NCBI GenBank assembly: GCA_016934335.1
Contig: JAFGTC010000127.1
Location: forward strand, 1 to 46,656
Origin: Candidatus Omnitrophota bacterium
GTDB lineage: Bacteria; Hinthialibacterota; Hinthialibacteria; Hinthialibacterales; Hinthialibacteraceae
Direction of reading: 5' to 3'
DNA: 46,656 nt
The position numbers and the translations under genes were made by a program. Below, one piece after another: positions 1-7,067 of this stretch. Within the stretch, counting starts at the first letter, position 1. Each line of letters opens with the position of its first letter. The notes below the pieces were generated by a model. That model ran no database searches and was not told the DNA's origin. It was given only the letters and a program-made list of their open reading frames with translations.

Positions 1-436
1 GAAAAAGTACGATGACAAGAATAGAAGGGAAAACAATTCGAGCAATATCTAATCGGAATACATTCCGTAAGGTGACTTTCATGATGGTTCTTTCGCTAAT
101 GAGTATGAATTTTATGAAGATAATTCTTTACAAATCAAAGTTTATCGGTCGATGTAAATCTATCGGATTCATATAAAACATGCAAGTTAGAATAACGAGA
201 TGCGGATCAAAAAATCAATAGATTCAAAATTATGTTTAGCTGATTTAAAATTTGGATAATTTAGATATGCGATAACCTTGGATTATTTTTCCTATTTGTG
301 AATTATTAAAGGATTTTAGGGGATTGAATTCAGTCTGAACGATAGGGAGGAAAATAAAAAAAACGCTTGACATATCAATGGAGCAAATTATAATGGTTAC
401 CTAATTTATAAAATAAGTAACGAAAGAGGTGCGGTT
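1..436. other. A+T-rich non-coding stretch at the window edge
   Basis: No credible gene is seen here. The stretch is A+T-rich with stops in all frames. It holds a short inverted repeat (CGGAAT-AC-ATTCCG, 54-67) and, at its right end, the sodN promoter described separately. It may be the intergenic tail of a gene lying to the left of the window. Confidence 0.6.
367..394 (+). promoter_or_regulatory. Consensus sigma-70 promoter of sodN
   Basis: TTGACA (367-372) is separated by 16 nt from TATAAT (389-394), a perfect match to both housekeeping hexamers. The start codon at 437 lies about 35 nt beyond the expected transcription start. An AGAGGT ribosome-binding site sits at 425-430. No operator-like palindrome overlaps it, so strong constitutive expression, or control by availability of nickel-loaded protein, is plausible. 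Confidence 0.85.
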
Positions 437-913
437 ATGAAAAAAGTCGGATTCCATATCTGGATTGGTTTGGCGTCGGTTGCATTGGTCGCGGTATTGT
501 CGCTGCAGACGTTCTCTCATTGTCAGATCCCATGCGGCATTTATGATGATGAAATGCGATTCACGATGCTCAACGAGCATATCGATACGATCGCCAAAAG
601 CATGAATCAGATTAACGAATTATCAGCCGGTGAACCTGAGCAGAACGTCAATCAATTGGTTCGGTGGGTGCAAAACAAGGAAAATCACGCGGATGCTTTT
701 ACGGAAATCGTCACGCAGTATTTTCTTTCTCAGCGAATCAAGCCGGCCGACGCTTCCGACAAAAATGCATATCAGAAGTATACAAACCATCTTGTTCTTT
801 TGCACAACATGATGGTGCATGCTATGAAGGCCAAGCAGACGACCGATCTCCAGCACGTCGACGCTTTGCGTAAACTGGTTAAAGATTTTCACAACGCCTA
901 CGGCAGTCATTAA
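437..913 (+). CDS. sodN: Nickel superoxide dismutase, exported form
   Basis: Converts superoxide to oxygen and hydrogen peroxide at a nickel centre. The N-terminal nickel hook of mature NiSOD is directly visible: HCQIPCGIY, where His28, Cys29, Cys33 and Tyr36 of the precursor correspond to H1, C2, C6 and Y9. The rest follows the marine/cyanobacterial type of the family (NQLVRWVQNKENHAD, then QYFLSQRIKP) and is predicted to form a four-helix bundle. Residues 1-27 (MKK, then a hydrophobic core IGLASVALVAVLSL, ending TFS) look like a Sec signal peptide. Cleavage exactly before His28 would both export the enzyme and create the free amino terminus that binds nickel. The gene is monocistronic, with its own promoter and terminator. 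No sodX-type peptidase gene or nickel transporter lies next to it inside the window. The family call is firm; the periplasmic location is inferred. Confidence 0.96.
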   Translation: MKKVGFHIWIGLASVALVAVLSLQTFSHCQIPCGIYDDEMRFTMLNEHIDTIAKSMNQINELSAGEPEQNVNQLVRWVQNKENHADAFTEIVTQYFLSQRIKPADASDKNAYQKYTNHLVLLHNMMVHAMKAKQTTDLQHVDALRKLVKDFHNAYGSH

Positions 914-999
914 TTGGTAGTAATCATCTTAGATGTTAAAAAATGTCAAGGTGACTCCGCGAGAAAAGCCTTACTCTTCTCCATTCTTCCCCATGAAAG

Positions 1000-1028
1000 C
1001 CCCCACAATCCCCGTGGGGGTTTTTTTT
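1000..1028 (+). terminator. Rho-independent terminator of sodN
   Basis: A perfect 7-bp stem CCCCCAC/GTGGGGG (1000-1006 and 1014-1020) with a 7-nt loop is followed at once by eight T (1021-1028). It closes the sodN transcription unit before the HDOD gene. Confidence 0.92.
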
Positions 1029-1190
1029 GAGCCGAAATCGGGCGGGGAGGCGTGAATTTTGTGGAATTAATTCAATCGCAGATTGAATTTATCTGAAAAA
1101 AGGGATGCAGCGTCTTGATCTTTCAAAGAAAAGATCCAATCTATAAAATGCAAGATGCACGGATCTGCGAAATATCCAAGGAGGGAAAGA

Positions 1191-2051
1191 ATGTCTCCTT
1201 CAAGAAATATTATGTTCACGGCGTTAGACAGCATGGAAGATCTTCCGACCATGCCTTCCGTAATCCAGCAAATTCAAAGTGTTTTAAGCGACGACGACGC
1301 TTCGGCGGATAAGATTGCTCAAATCATATCCGAAGATCCTTCGTTAACCTCGAAAATACTCAAAGTGGTCAATTCCGCTTTTTATGCCGCGCGCGGATCG
1401 AGAATCAGTTCGGTCAAATTAGCCGTCGCTCGGCTGGGGCTGTCGGAAGTAAATCGAATTTGTCAATTATTGTCAGTGATCAAGACGTTTTCCGATTTCG
1501 GTTTGAACATCGATCATGTACTCTTCTGGAAGCATAGTCTGATGTGCGGCATGACGGCTCGTTATCTTCATCAACTTGCTCAATTGGATTCGTCTCAGGA
1601 AGACGACGTCTATGTTGGCGGCCTTTTGCACGATATTGGATTTTTGATCTTGGATCAGTATTTTCCCGCGCCATTGCGGGAAATCGGCGATGCGGCGAGC
1701 GGTCAAGGTCTTTCGTTTGCCGAAGCGGAGCAGCAAATCATTCAAAGCGATCATGGAGAGATCGGATCGTTTGTTTTGGAAAAGTGGAATTTATCGCCGG
1801 GCGTCATTCTGGCCGTCTCTTTCCATCATAAAATCGATCAGTGCGATCCCCACTACAAAAATATCGCCCTGCTGGTGCAGGCGGCGGACGCCATTTGCGC
1901 GAAAGAGGGCGTCGGGGGAGTGTTCGAGCATGATTCCGAGTATGATTCCGACGCCATTTTAGAGCAGATCGGCTTGACTTCCAAATGGCCGGAGATCGAA
2001 ACGTTTGTGGAAAAATTACGGAAGGAGTCTGATTCCTTGCTGGCTGTTTGA
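1191..2051 (+). CDS. HDOD domain signalling protein
   Basis: Single-domain HDOD protein of 286 residues. The N-terminal third carries family landmarks (LPTMPSVIQQI, then DPSLTSKILKVVNSAFY, then AVARLGLSEV). The middle has an HD-like GLLHDIG motif near residue 150, followed by SFHHKID. HDOD proteins are non-enzymatic relatives of HD phosphohydrolases that act as signalling scaffolds in motility, c-di-GMP and stress circuits; no specific partner can be named here. The start is taken at ATG 1191 because AAGGAGG at 1178-1184 is ideally placed; an in-frame ATG at 1155 has no ribosome-binding site. The gene stands alone between the sodN terminator and a hairpin at 2101-2138. There is no receiver, GGDEF or EAL domain fused to it. 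Confidence 0.9.
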   Translation: MSPSRNIMFTALDSMEDLPTMPSVIQQIQSVLSDDDASADKIAQIISEDPSLTSKILKVVNSAFYAARGSRISSVKLAVARLGLSEVNRICQLLSVIKTFSDFGLNIDHVLFWKHSLMCGMTARYLHQLAQLDSSQEDDVYVGGLLHDIGFLILDQYFPAPLREIGDAASGQGLSFAEAEQQIIQSDHGEIGSFVLEKWNLSPGVILAVSFHHKIDQCDPHYKNIALLVQAADAICAKEGVGGVFEHDSEYDSDAILEQIGLTSKWPEIETFVEKLRKESDSLLAV

Positions 2052-2100
2052 TCTTTGGCCGGCTTAGTTCTTTCAACCTTCCTTTTCTTTGCGGATGCGG

Positions 2101-2143
2101 GGCCGCCCATCGTTGAGGGCTTTACGAGACGGGCGGCCATTTT
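2101..2143 (+). terminator. Probable terminator after the HDOD gene
   Basis: A perfect 8-bp inverted repeat GGCCGCCC (2101-2108) / GGGCGGCC (2131-2138) with a 22-nt loop is followed by ATTTTA. The T tract is short, so this is a weaker call than the sodN terminator. Confidence 0.6.
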
Positions 2144-2236
2144 ACTCAACCATCCACCCCCGCACCTATTTGTAGAATCCCTCATTTTTTAAGCCAAGAA
2201 TCAGGAATGCGTCTTCTTCCAATCATTTCGGATGAT

Positions 2237-2259
2237 TTTTGCACCGATATCGTGCAAAA
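2237..2259. promoter_or_regulatory. Inverted repeat upstream of the ECF sigma operon
   Basis: TTTTGCAC (2237-2244) and GTGCAAAA (2252-2259) form perfect 8-bp arms around a 7-nt centre CGATATC. It lies 14 nt upstream of the ECF-like -35 element. It could be a binding site for a dimeric regulator or a hairpin; which one cannot be decided from sequence. Confidence 0.45.
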
Positions 2260-2273
2260 TAATCATGGTGGAG

Positions 2274-2302
2274 GGAACCTTTACAATCGGCGCTCCGTAT
2301 AA
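2274..2302 (+). promoter_or_regulatory. ECF-type (sigma-E-like) promoter of the sigma/anti-sigma operon
   Basis: GGAACC (2274-2279), a 17-nt spacer, then GTATAA (2297-2302). A GGAAC -35 element is the hallmark of promoters read by many ECF sigma factors. It lies just before the sigma gene itself, so autoregulation is the natural reading. The predicted transcription start is about 25 nt before the GTG at 2334. Confidence 0.6.
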
Positions 2303-2333
2303 GTCAACAACGGGATGAGACGGAGAGGCGCAG

Positions 2334-2876
2334 GTGATAGAAGAGTGGATTGAACAGTGCCGAAAAGGCCAGACAAGGGCTTACGCCCGGGTGGTTCAGG
2401 CCATGCAGCCGAAAATCCTCGGATTTTTGTACCGCATGACTCAGAATCGCGAATTGGCGGAGGATTTGGGGCAGGAAGCCTTTTTTCGCGCCTTTCGCCG
2501 ATTGGAGAATTACGATTCTGAGAAATCCGCTTTTTCAACCTGGCTGTTCACGATCGCTCGGAATCTGTGTCTGGATGAACTGCGCAAGCGCCGGCCCGTT
2601 CAAATCGCGTTAGAGGAGGCGGATTTTCAGGAATCGTTCCGGGAAGAGAATCCGCATCGCACGGCCGGAGATTGCGAGCTCGAACAAAAAATCATGCGGG
2701 CGGTCGACAGCCTGGATGAGGAATTTCGAGAGATTTTTGTACTACATGAATATGAGGATCTATCGCTGAAAGAAATAGCCGTCATCATCGGCTGTCCTCT
2801 CGGAACGATCAAATCCCGGCTGCATCGAGCCAGGCTTCATTTGCAAAAAAAATTGGCCCCGGTTTTGTGCTTGTGA
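2334..2876 (+). CDS. ECF-family RNA polymerase sigma factor
   Basis: 180-residue sigma-70 family factor of the extracytoplasmic-function group. Region 2 spans about residues 22-90 (AEDLGQEAFFRAFRRL, then FSTWLFTIARNLCLDELRKRR). Region 4 spans about 125-175 (LDEEFREIFVLHEYEDLSLKEIA, then LGTIKSRLHRARLHL), with an acidic linker between. Regions 1 and 3 are absent, as usual for ECF factors. The start is GTG 2334 with GGAGAGG upstream. The stop is separated by only 12 nt from a zinc-type anti-sigma gene, so the two form a classic sense-and-respond pair: the membrane anti-sigma holds the factor until an envelope signal releases it. Two secreted proteins downstream may be part of the regulon. The stimulus is unknown. 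Confidence 0.95.
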   Translation: MIEEWIEQCRKGQTRAYARVVQAMQPKILGFLYRMTQNRELAEDLGQEAFFRAFRRLENYDSEKSAFSTWLFTIARNLCLDELRKRRPVQIALEEADFQESFREENPHRTAGDCELEQKIMRAVDSLDEEFREIFVLHEYEDLSLKEIAVIIGCPLGTIKSRLHRARLHLQKKLAPVLCL

Positions 2877-2888
2877 TAGGAGAACAAC

Positions 2889-3515
2889 ATGAATGAATTG
2901 TGCAGACGTTATCAAGAATCGTATGGCGGCCCCGAGATGCCGGAGGAGCTCATCCGGCATGGGGAGGAATGCGAAGCCTGCCGGGAGTTTGCACAATGCC
3001 AACAGGCTTTGCGGCAGGTTATGCCCCGATGGAAAACGCCCCCGTTTTCCGCTGACTTTGCGTTGTCGGTTATGTCCCGGCTGGCGGAAGAGGATGCGAA
3101 GCCGCGAACCTTCATGGATCTTTTGCGGGAACTGCTTCATGTTCGCCTGACCATCCCCGCGCCGGTAGGCGCGCTGGCGAGCATGCTGCTGATGTTCTCG
3201 GTTGCATTGAATTTTGCATTTTGGCTCGCCGGTCAGAATCTCGCCGGTCAGAATCTGGGGCAAAACGCCGACGTTCACGTCGCAGAGAACTACGGCGCCG
3301 ACTCGTTTTTGAATCATCCCGCATCATCCACGCCGGCGGCAGTTACGGCCGCGCATGGGAATTCAGCGCAGATGATCGACGGCTCCTTGATTATTCCGCG
3401 CGAATATCTCGGGGCGGGGGCCTTCTTGCTGGTACCCATTTTCGAACCCAGTTTGCCCGTTCAGGAAAAGCAAGCCGGTGCGGATCGCGAAGCCGATTCT
3501 CATCGGGATATCTAG
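2889..3515 (+). CDS. Zinc-finger (ZAS-type) transmembrane anti-sigma factor
   Basis: 208 residues. The N-terminal cytosolic part contains the anti-sigma zinc motif HxxxCxxC (H24, C28, C31 in HGEECEAC). A membrane segment follows (about residues 90-112, VGALASMLLMFSVALNFAFWL), then a periplasmic tail of about 95 residues. Directly after the helix is a short repeat LAGQN-LAGQN-LGQN, encoded by an exact 15-bp tandem duplication around 3225-3255 that could be slippage-prone. By family knowledge the ZAS domain binds the ECF sigma factor encoded 12 nt upstream and keeps it from core polymerase. The periplasmic tail resembles nothing I recognise and is the likely signal-sensing end. TAGGAGA precedes the ATG. 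Confidence 0.88.
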   Translation: MNELCRRYQESYGGPEMPEELIRHGEECEACREFAQCQQALRQVMPRWKTPPFSADFALSVMSRLAEEDAKPRTFMDLLRELLHVRLTIPAPVGALASMLLMFSVALNFAFWLAGQNLAGQNLGQNADVHVAENYGADSFLNHPASSTPAAVTAAHGNSAQMIDGSLIIPREYLGAGAFLLVPIFEPSLPVQEKQAGADREADSHRDI

Positions 3516-3561
3516 GATCAATGAACTAATCCAAAGACGAATTTCGCTAGGAGGAACGATT

Positions 3562-4983
3562 ATGAAAAAATTCGCCATCTATACGATTTCTATCATTCTA
3601 CCCCTTTCCTGCATCGCGCCGCTTTGGGCGGAGGATGCGGAATTGAAGGCGATTGTCGATGATTTTTACAACCAATACAATCAGGCGTTCGAAGCGAAGA
3701 ATCTCGATGGAATCATGGACTTGATTTCTCCGGAATTCCGGCTGCTAGGCACTCTGGCGGGGAAAGATCATATCAAGGCAGCCTATCAGAATCTTATTGA
3801 GAAACACGATCAACTGCGATCCTCTGTGACGGTGGATTCCATTCAGGAAGTTGAATCCAAAATTCAAATTATCGGGAACTATCGATTGGATTCGAAAAAG
3901 AATGGCGCCGCTCAATGGGATACGATCATCGACGATGGCTTTTATGAAGTTTTGAAGAAAGAAGGAGATTCGTATAAATTAGTATCCAGCGGACAGGTTG
4001 TGAAGGAGCGATTTAGCAAGATTCATGGGAACACGTATAAGGATGAAGCCATAGGTTTTTCGTTTTCGCTTCCGGACGATTGGACGCTATTGCCCATCGA
4101 GTTGACGACCATGAAAGACGGCGTGATGTTTATGCTGCCCAGCGGGCATGCGCCCGGATTTTTCGGTCATGTGCAGATTCCTTATAATGTAGGGGCCAAG
4201 CAGGCGATTGAAGGCGATGACGCCGTCATGAAAAAAATTGTTAAAACTTTTAAAGTATTGAAATCCGGCCCCATCACAGTGAAAGGATTAAACGGATACG
4301 AAAGTATAACTCGCTATCTCGTTCCGGATTCGAGCGAGGAAATGACGCGCCATCGCATTTACTTGTCGGGCGGGGGATTGCTGTATGTCTTTATTTTGAA
4401 CGCTCCGACGCAGCATTGGGACGATATTTCGGGGCATATGATGGAAATCGTCAATTCCTTTTCTTTGACTCCCGAAGCGAGATCCGCCGGTGCGGCGCGC
4501 GACCGCGAAAAATCGGCCAGCGGCGAGATTATGGACCGCATTTATTCCAATGACGAATTGGGATGTCAGATCGCCGCTCCCAAAGGCTGGTCGATCCAAT
4601 CGACTCCTCTGGGCGCATTCAAGATTTCGATCAGCATTCAGCCTCCCGATGGAAACAGTTTGGTGCGTCTTTTTGCAGTGGATACAAAAGGGGCCGTCGC
4701 CTTGAACGATGTATTTGAGCAGGAGATGAATGGGATTCAATCGATTACGGAGGATTTCGACGTCAAGGAAGAGGCTCACGACATCGAATTGGCGGGATCG
4801 ACGGCGCGAACGGCGACGTTTTCTTTCACGCTGGAGGGCTTGGGCTCCTTACAGCGGAAGTCGGTGATGGTTATCAAAAACGACATTCTCTATATGATTT
4901 TGTGCGACGCCATCCCCCCGGAAATAGCGAGTGAAATGGCAGCGAGTTTCGACGCGATTATTCAATCGTTTACGTTGAATTGA
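3562..4983 (+). CDS. Secreted protein: SnoaL/NTF2-like domain plus two PsbP/DUF1795-like repeats
   Basis: 473 residues starting at ATG 3562, which has a strong AGGAGGAACG site; longer in-frame starts overlap the anti-sigma gene and are rejected. A Sec signal peptide spans residues 1-23 (cleavage after LWA). Residues about 25-145 (AIVDDFYNQYNQAFEAKNLD onward) have the pattern of NTF2/SnoaL-like DUF4440 folds. Two related modules follow, near residues 160-300 (YKDEAIGFSFSLPDDWTLLP) and 330-473 (YSNDELGCQIAAPKGWSIQS). Both begin with a short strand and a 'P-x-x-W' turn, like PsbP/DUF1795 lipid- or protein-binding folds. It lies 46 nt after the anti-sigma gene, so it may be transcribed with the ECF pair. 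No enzyme active site is apparent. The domain assignments are fold-level guesses from pattern. Confidence 0.75.
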   Translation: MKKFAIYTISIILPLSCIAPLWAEDAELKAIVDDFYNQYNQAFEAKNLDGIMDLISPEFRLLGTLAGKDHIKAAYQNLIEKHDQLRSSVTVDSIQEVESKIQIIGNYRLDSKKNGAAQWDTIIDDGFYEVLKKEGDSYKLVSSGQVVKERFSKIHGNTYKDEAIGFSFSLPDDWTLLPIELTTMKDGVMFMLPSGHAPGFFGHVQIPYNVGAKQAIEGDDAVMKKIVKTFKVLKSGPITVKGLNGYESITRYLVPDSSEEMTRHRIYLSGGGLLYVFILNAPTQHWDDISGHMMEIVNSFSLTPEARSAGAARDREKSASGEIMDRIYSNDELGCQIAAPKGWSIQSTPLGAFKISISIQPPDGNSLVRLFAVDTKGAVALNDVFEQEMNGIQSITEDFDVKEEAHDIELAGSTARTATFSFTLEGLGSLQRKSVMVIKNDILYMILCDAIPPEIASEMAASFDAIIQSFTLN

Positions 4984-5035
4984 GAGCGTTTAGGAAGACG
5001 ATGATATAGAGATAAAAAGCACCCATAGGATTGTT

Positions 5036-5067
5036 CGGTCTTCCCGGTTCGCACGCCGGGAAGACCG
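5036..5067 (+). terminator. Perfect 12-bp intergenic hairpin without a T tract
   Basis: CGGTCTTCCCGG (5036-5047) and CCGGGAAGACCG (5056-5067) pair completely around the loop TTCGCACG. No T run follows, so classical Rho-independent termination is doubtful. It may protect the 3' end of the upstream mRNA, attenuate the downstream gene, or work as a U-tract-less terminator. Confidence 0.55.
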
Positions 5068-5100
5068 AGGCATCCGGAAGAAGTCAAGCGAGGAAAGATT

Positions 5101-5853
5101 ATGTACAATTCATTCAATATTAGATCTCTAAGGTTCCTAACGAGCGCATTGGCATTTTGGCTGTTTGCTCCCTCTTTCTTCGTTCCTTCTCTTCTGGCGC
5201 AGACTTTGCTGCCTATGGAAAAACCGGTCGTGTTGGAAACCGAAGACGGGATGATCCTGAACGGAAGGATCGAATCCTTGGTTGAACAGACAGCCGTACT
5301 GAAATCGATATATGGCGCTTTGAACATCCCCTTGCAGAAAATTATGCGCGTTAATGGCGATTTGTTTCATTGGGAGACAGGGATTATTCGAGAGCATACC
5401 GCCGCGTTGCGCCGCGACGGCAGCGTGATTATCGATTATCTGCAGCCAGTCAACGCATCGTTCGCCGAGCGCCGCATCAACCTTTTGACGATGGGAAATG
5501 TGATCCGCATCTGCGATCTCAACGGCGAGCCGCTTGATTTTATGGCGCGCAAAATTGGCGATTTAACGCGCTGCTCAGTCGCCTTGCCCGACTATCGCCT
5601 TCCCGCCGTCCGCGTTCAGATCCTTCAAACGGACGCCGCCGTCGTTCGGGATGGTGAAGCGGCTTATACCTATCGATACACTCCCCGGACGGCGCAGATT
5701 TTTTGTCTGGAACTGACTATTCCAAACGGCGCCGTTCTCCTGGAGGCCAGCCCCGAGCCGTTGGAGCAGTCGGGCAACATCATCTATTGGCGGGAGGCGC
5801 TTCGCCGCCAGCAGCCGATTGAGATCACTGTGCGATTAAGCATCAAAGAATAA
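5101..5853 (+). CDS. Secreted protein of unknown function
   Basis: 250 residues with a Sec signal peptide (1-33, cleavage after SLLA). Mature residues about 40-85 (VVLETEDGMILNGRIESLVEQ, then ALNIPLQKIMRVNG) have the alternating strands of small SH3/LSm-like beta-barrels, in which a Gly-Arg strand is followed by a strand that sets up a 'V/I-x-x-I' edge. The remainder is rich in predicted strands and ends YWREALRRQQPIEITVRLSI, reminiscent of an immunoglobulin-like wall-anchoring fold. I do not recognise the family. It follows the SnoaL-like protein by 117 nt, across the hairpin at 5036-5067, and is convergent with the DUF202 gene. It may be a further member of the ECF operon. Confidence 0.7.
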   Translation: MYNSFNIRSLRFLTSALAFWLFAPSFFVPSLLAQTLLPMEKPVVLETEDGMILNGRIESLVEQTAVLKSIYGALNIPLQKIMRVNGDLFHWETGIIREHTAALRRDGSVIIDYLQPVNASFAERRINLLTMGNVIRICDLNGEPLDFMARKIGDLTRCSVALPDYRLPAVRVQILQTDAAVVRDGEAAYTYRYTPRTAQIFCLELTIPNGAVLLEASPEPLEQSGNIIYWREALRRQQPIEITVRLSIKE

Positions 5854-5892
5854 GAAATGAAGAATGAGAATCAAAAAAGCATATTTTCGGAA

Positions 5893-6261
5893 TTACAATT
5901 TTCTTTTGTAGTATAAAAGCGATAAGTTAGGGTCGGAGTGTTTGATTTTATCCATCATGGATTCCTGTCTCCAGATATGGAGAATGGAGCGGTGCACCAA
6001 ATATATCGCCAACACCAGCAAGCCCGCGCAGAGAATCAACAACGGGATGATGAGGTGGTAGATCTGCAGAAATTCATAATATTTCGAAGTGGCGATTAAA
6101 ACGGTTATGACCGACAAGGGCAGAGTGAATACGGCGATTCCCGTGCGCAAAACCGCCAGACTGGTGCGCTTCTCGGCCAGGATCAGTTGAATCCGGGAAA
6201 TGTTGACGGATTCTTCTTTCGATAAGGCTTCGGGGGCTTTCAACTCTGGATCGGTCATCAT
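5893..6261 (-). CDS. DUF202 family small membrane protein
   Basis: 122 residues. The DUF202 signature, two RT pairs in a repeated 'LAxxRT' pattern, is visible as ILAEKRTSLAVLRT (residues 27-40). Two membrane helices follow (about 40-60, and 68-90 with YHLIIPLLILCAGLLVLAIY). The C-terminal tail is cytosolic and basic. Biochemical roles are known for only a few members; here none can be assigned. It begins 9 nt after the stop of the prepilin-like gene, so it is cotranscribed with it. No clear ribosome-binding site precedes the double ATG, which suggests translational coupling. Confidence 0.72.
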   Translation of the reverse strand: MMTDPELKAPEALSKEESVNISRIQLILAEKRTSLAVLRTGIAVFTLPLSVITVLIATSKYYEFLQIYHLIIPLLILCAGLLVLAIYLVHRSILHIWRQESMMDKIKHSDPNLSLLYYKRKL

Positions 6262-6270
6262 GGCTTTGTT

Positions 6271-6909
6271 TTATTGATTGATGCCTCCGCCTCCGCGCAG
6301 CGTGATGTCGCCCGCGCTAACCAATCCGTTGCTCCCATCGTAGGGAAGGGCGCGGTTGACGTCGCCGTAGCCGGCGCCTAATCCCAACTCGCCGTCCGGG
6401 CCGATCCCGATCAAGATAAAATCGTTGGTTTTCAATTCGCGCATTCCGGTGAATTTCACGTTTTCTCCAAACAAGGCGCCAAAGCCATGATCATGTCCCG
6501 AACCGGCGGGATCGTTATCGCCGTAGCGATAGGAGGTATGCCATTTTTCTTCTGACGGAAGGAACGGGTCGACCGGAATGGAGGACATGTAACTGATCGG
6601 GGTGGTTAATGGGGCGAGAATCATGTTTGTGGAGCGGCTTTCAAAATCGCCGGCGCCGACCATGTTGAATACTTCGCGCAGTCTTTGGTGTCCCCACTCT
6701 TCGTCGTCGTCCCACCAATCCACCAAGAGCACGCCTTTATCGGCTTGCAGCATTTGAATGCTCGTCGAGAGAGATTTCATGTCGGCGAAGCAACGCGACA
6801 CTTTGGCGCGGATTTGAGCGTTTAAAAAATTGGGAACAGCGATGGCGGCCAGAATCCCGATGATCGCTACGACGATCAGTAATTCAATCAATGTGAAGCC
6901 TTTTTTCAT
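6271..6909 (-). CDS. Type IV prepilin-like / pseudopilin protein
   Basis: 212 residues starting MKKG|FTLIELLIVV: a prepilin peptidase site after Gly4, Phe at +1 and Glu at +5 of the mature protein. A long hydrophobic helix continues into NFLNAQIRAKVSR. The globular domain carries a Gly/Asp-rich C-terminus (GDNDPAGSGHDHGFG). The true start is ATG 6909 with GGGAGAT upstream; the open frame extends to 7071 but the extension overlaps the SGNH gene stop and is not credible. By family it is a processed inner-membrane pseudopilin of a type II secretion or type IV pilus-like machine. No assembly ATPase, secretin or prepilin peptidase gene is in the window, so it is an orphan, as is common in lineages with expanded pseudopilin families. 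Confidence 0.93.
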   Translation of the reverse strand: MKKGFTLIELLIVVAIIGILAAIAVPNFLNAQIRAKVSRCFADMKSLSTSIQMLQADKGVLLVDWWDDDEEWGHQRLREVFNMVGAGDFESRSTNMILAPLTTPISYMSSIPVDPFLPSEEKWHTSYRYGDNDPAGSGHDHGFGALFGENVKFTGMRELKTNDFILIGIGPDGELGLGAGYGDVNRALPYDGSNGLVSAGDITLRGGGGINQ

Positions 6910-7067
6910 GATCCCGATCTCCCATAATGACAACACGAATACATAATGCTTACCTGATCTTATTATCCAAACATAGAGCGGGAAGTATAGAGTTGCGTGT
7001 GGGGAAAATTTGGTAGATTCGGGGGTGGTTGTTGTCTCTACAGCGTTTTCGAGAATAAAAACACGGT

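Noticed and set aside
1115..1147. TTGATC and TATAAA before the HDOD gene as a promoter
   Set aside because: The spacer is 21 nt, too long for sigma-70; a promoter there is possible but not supported.
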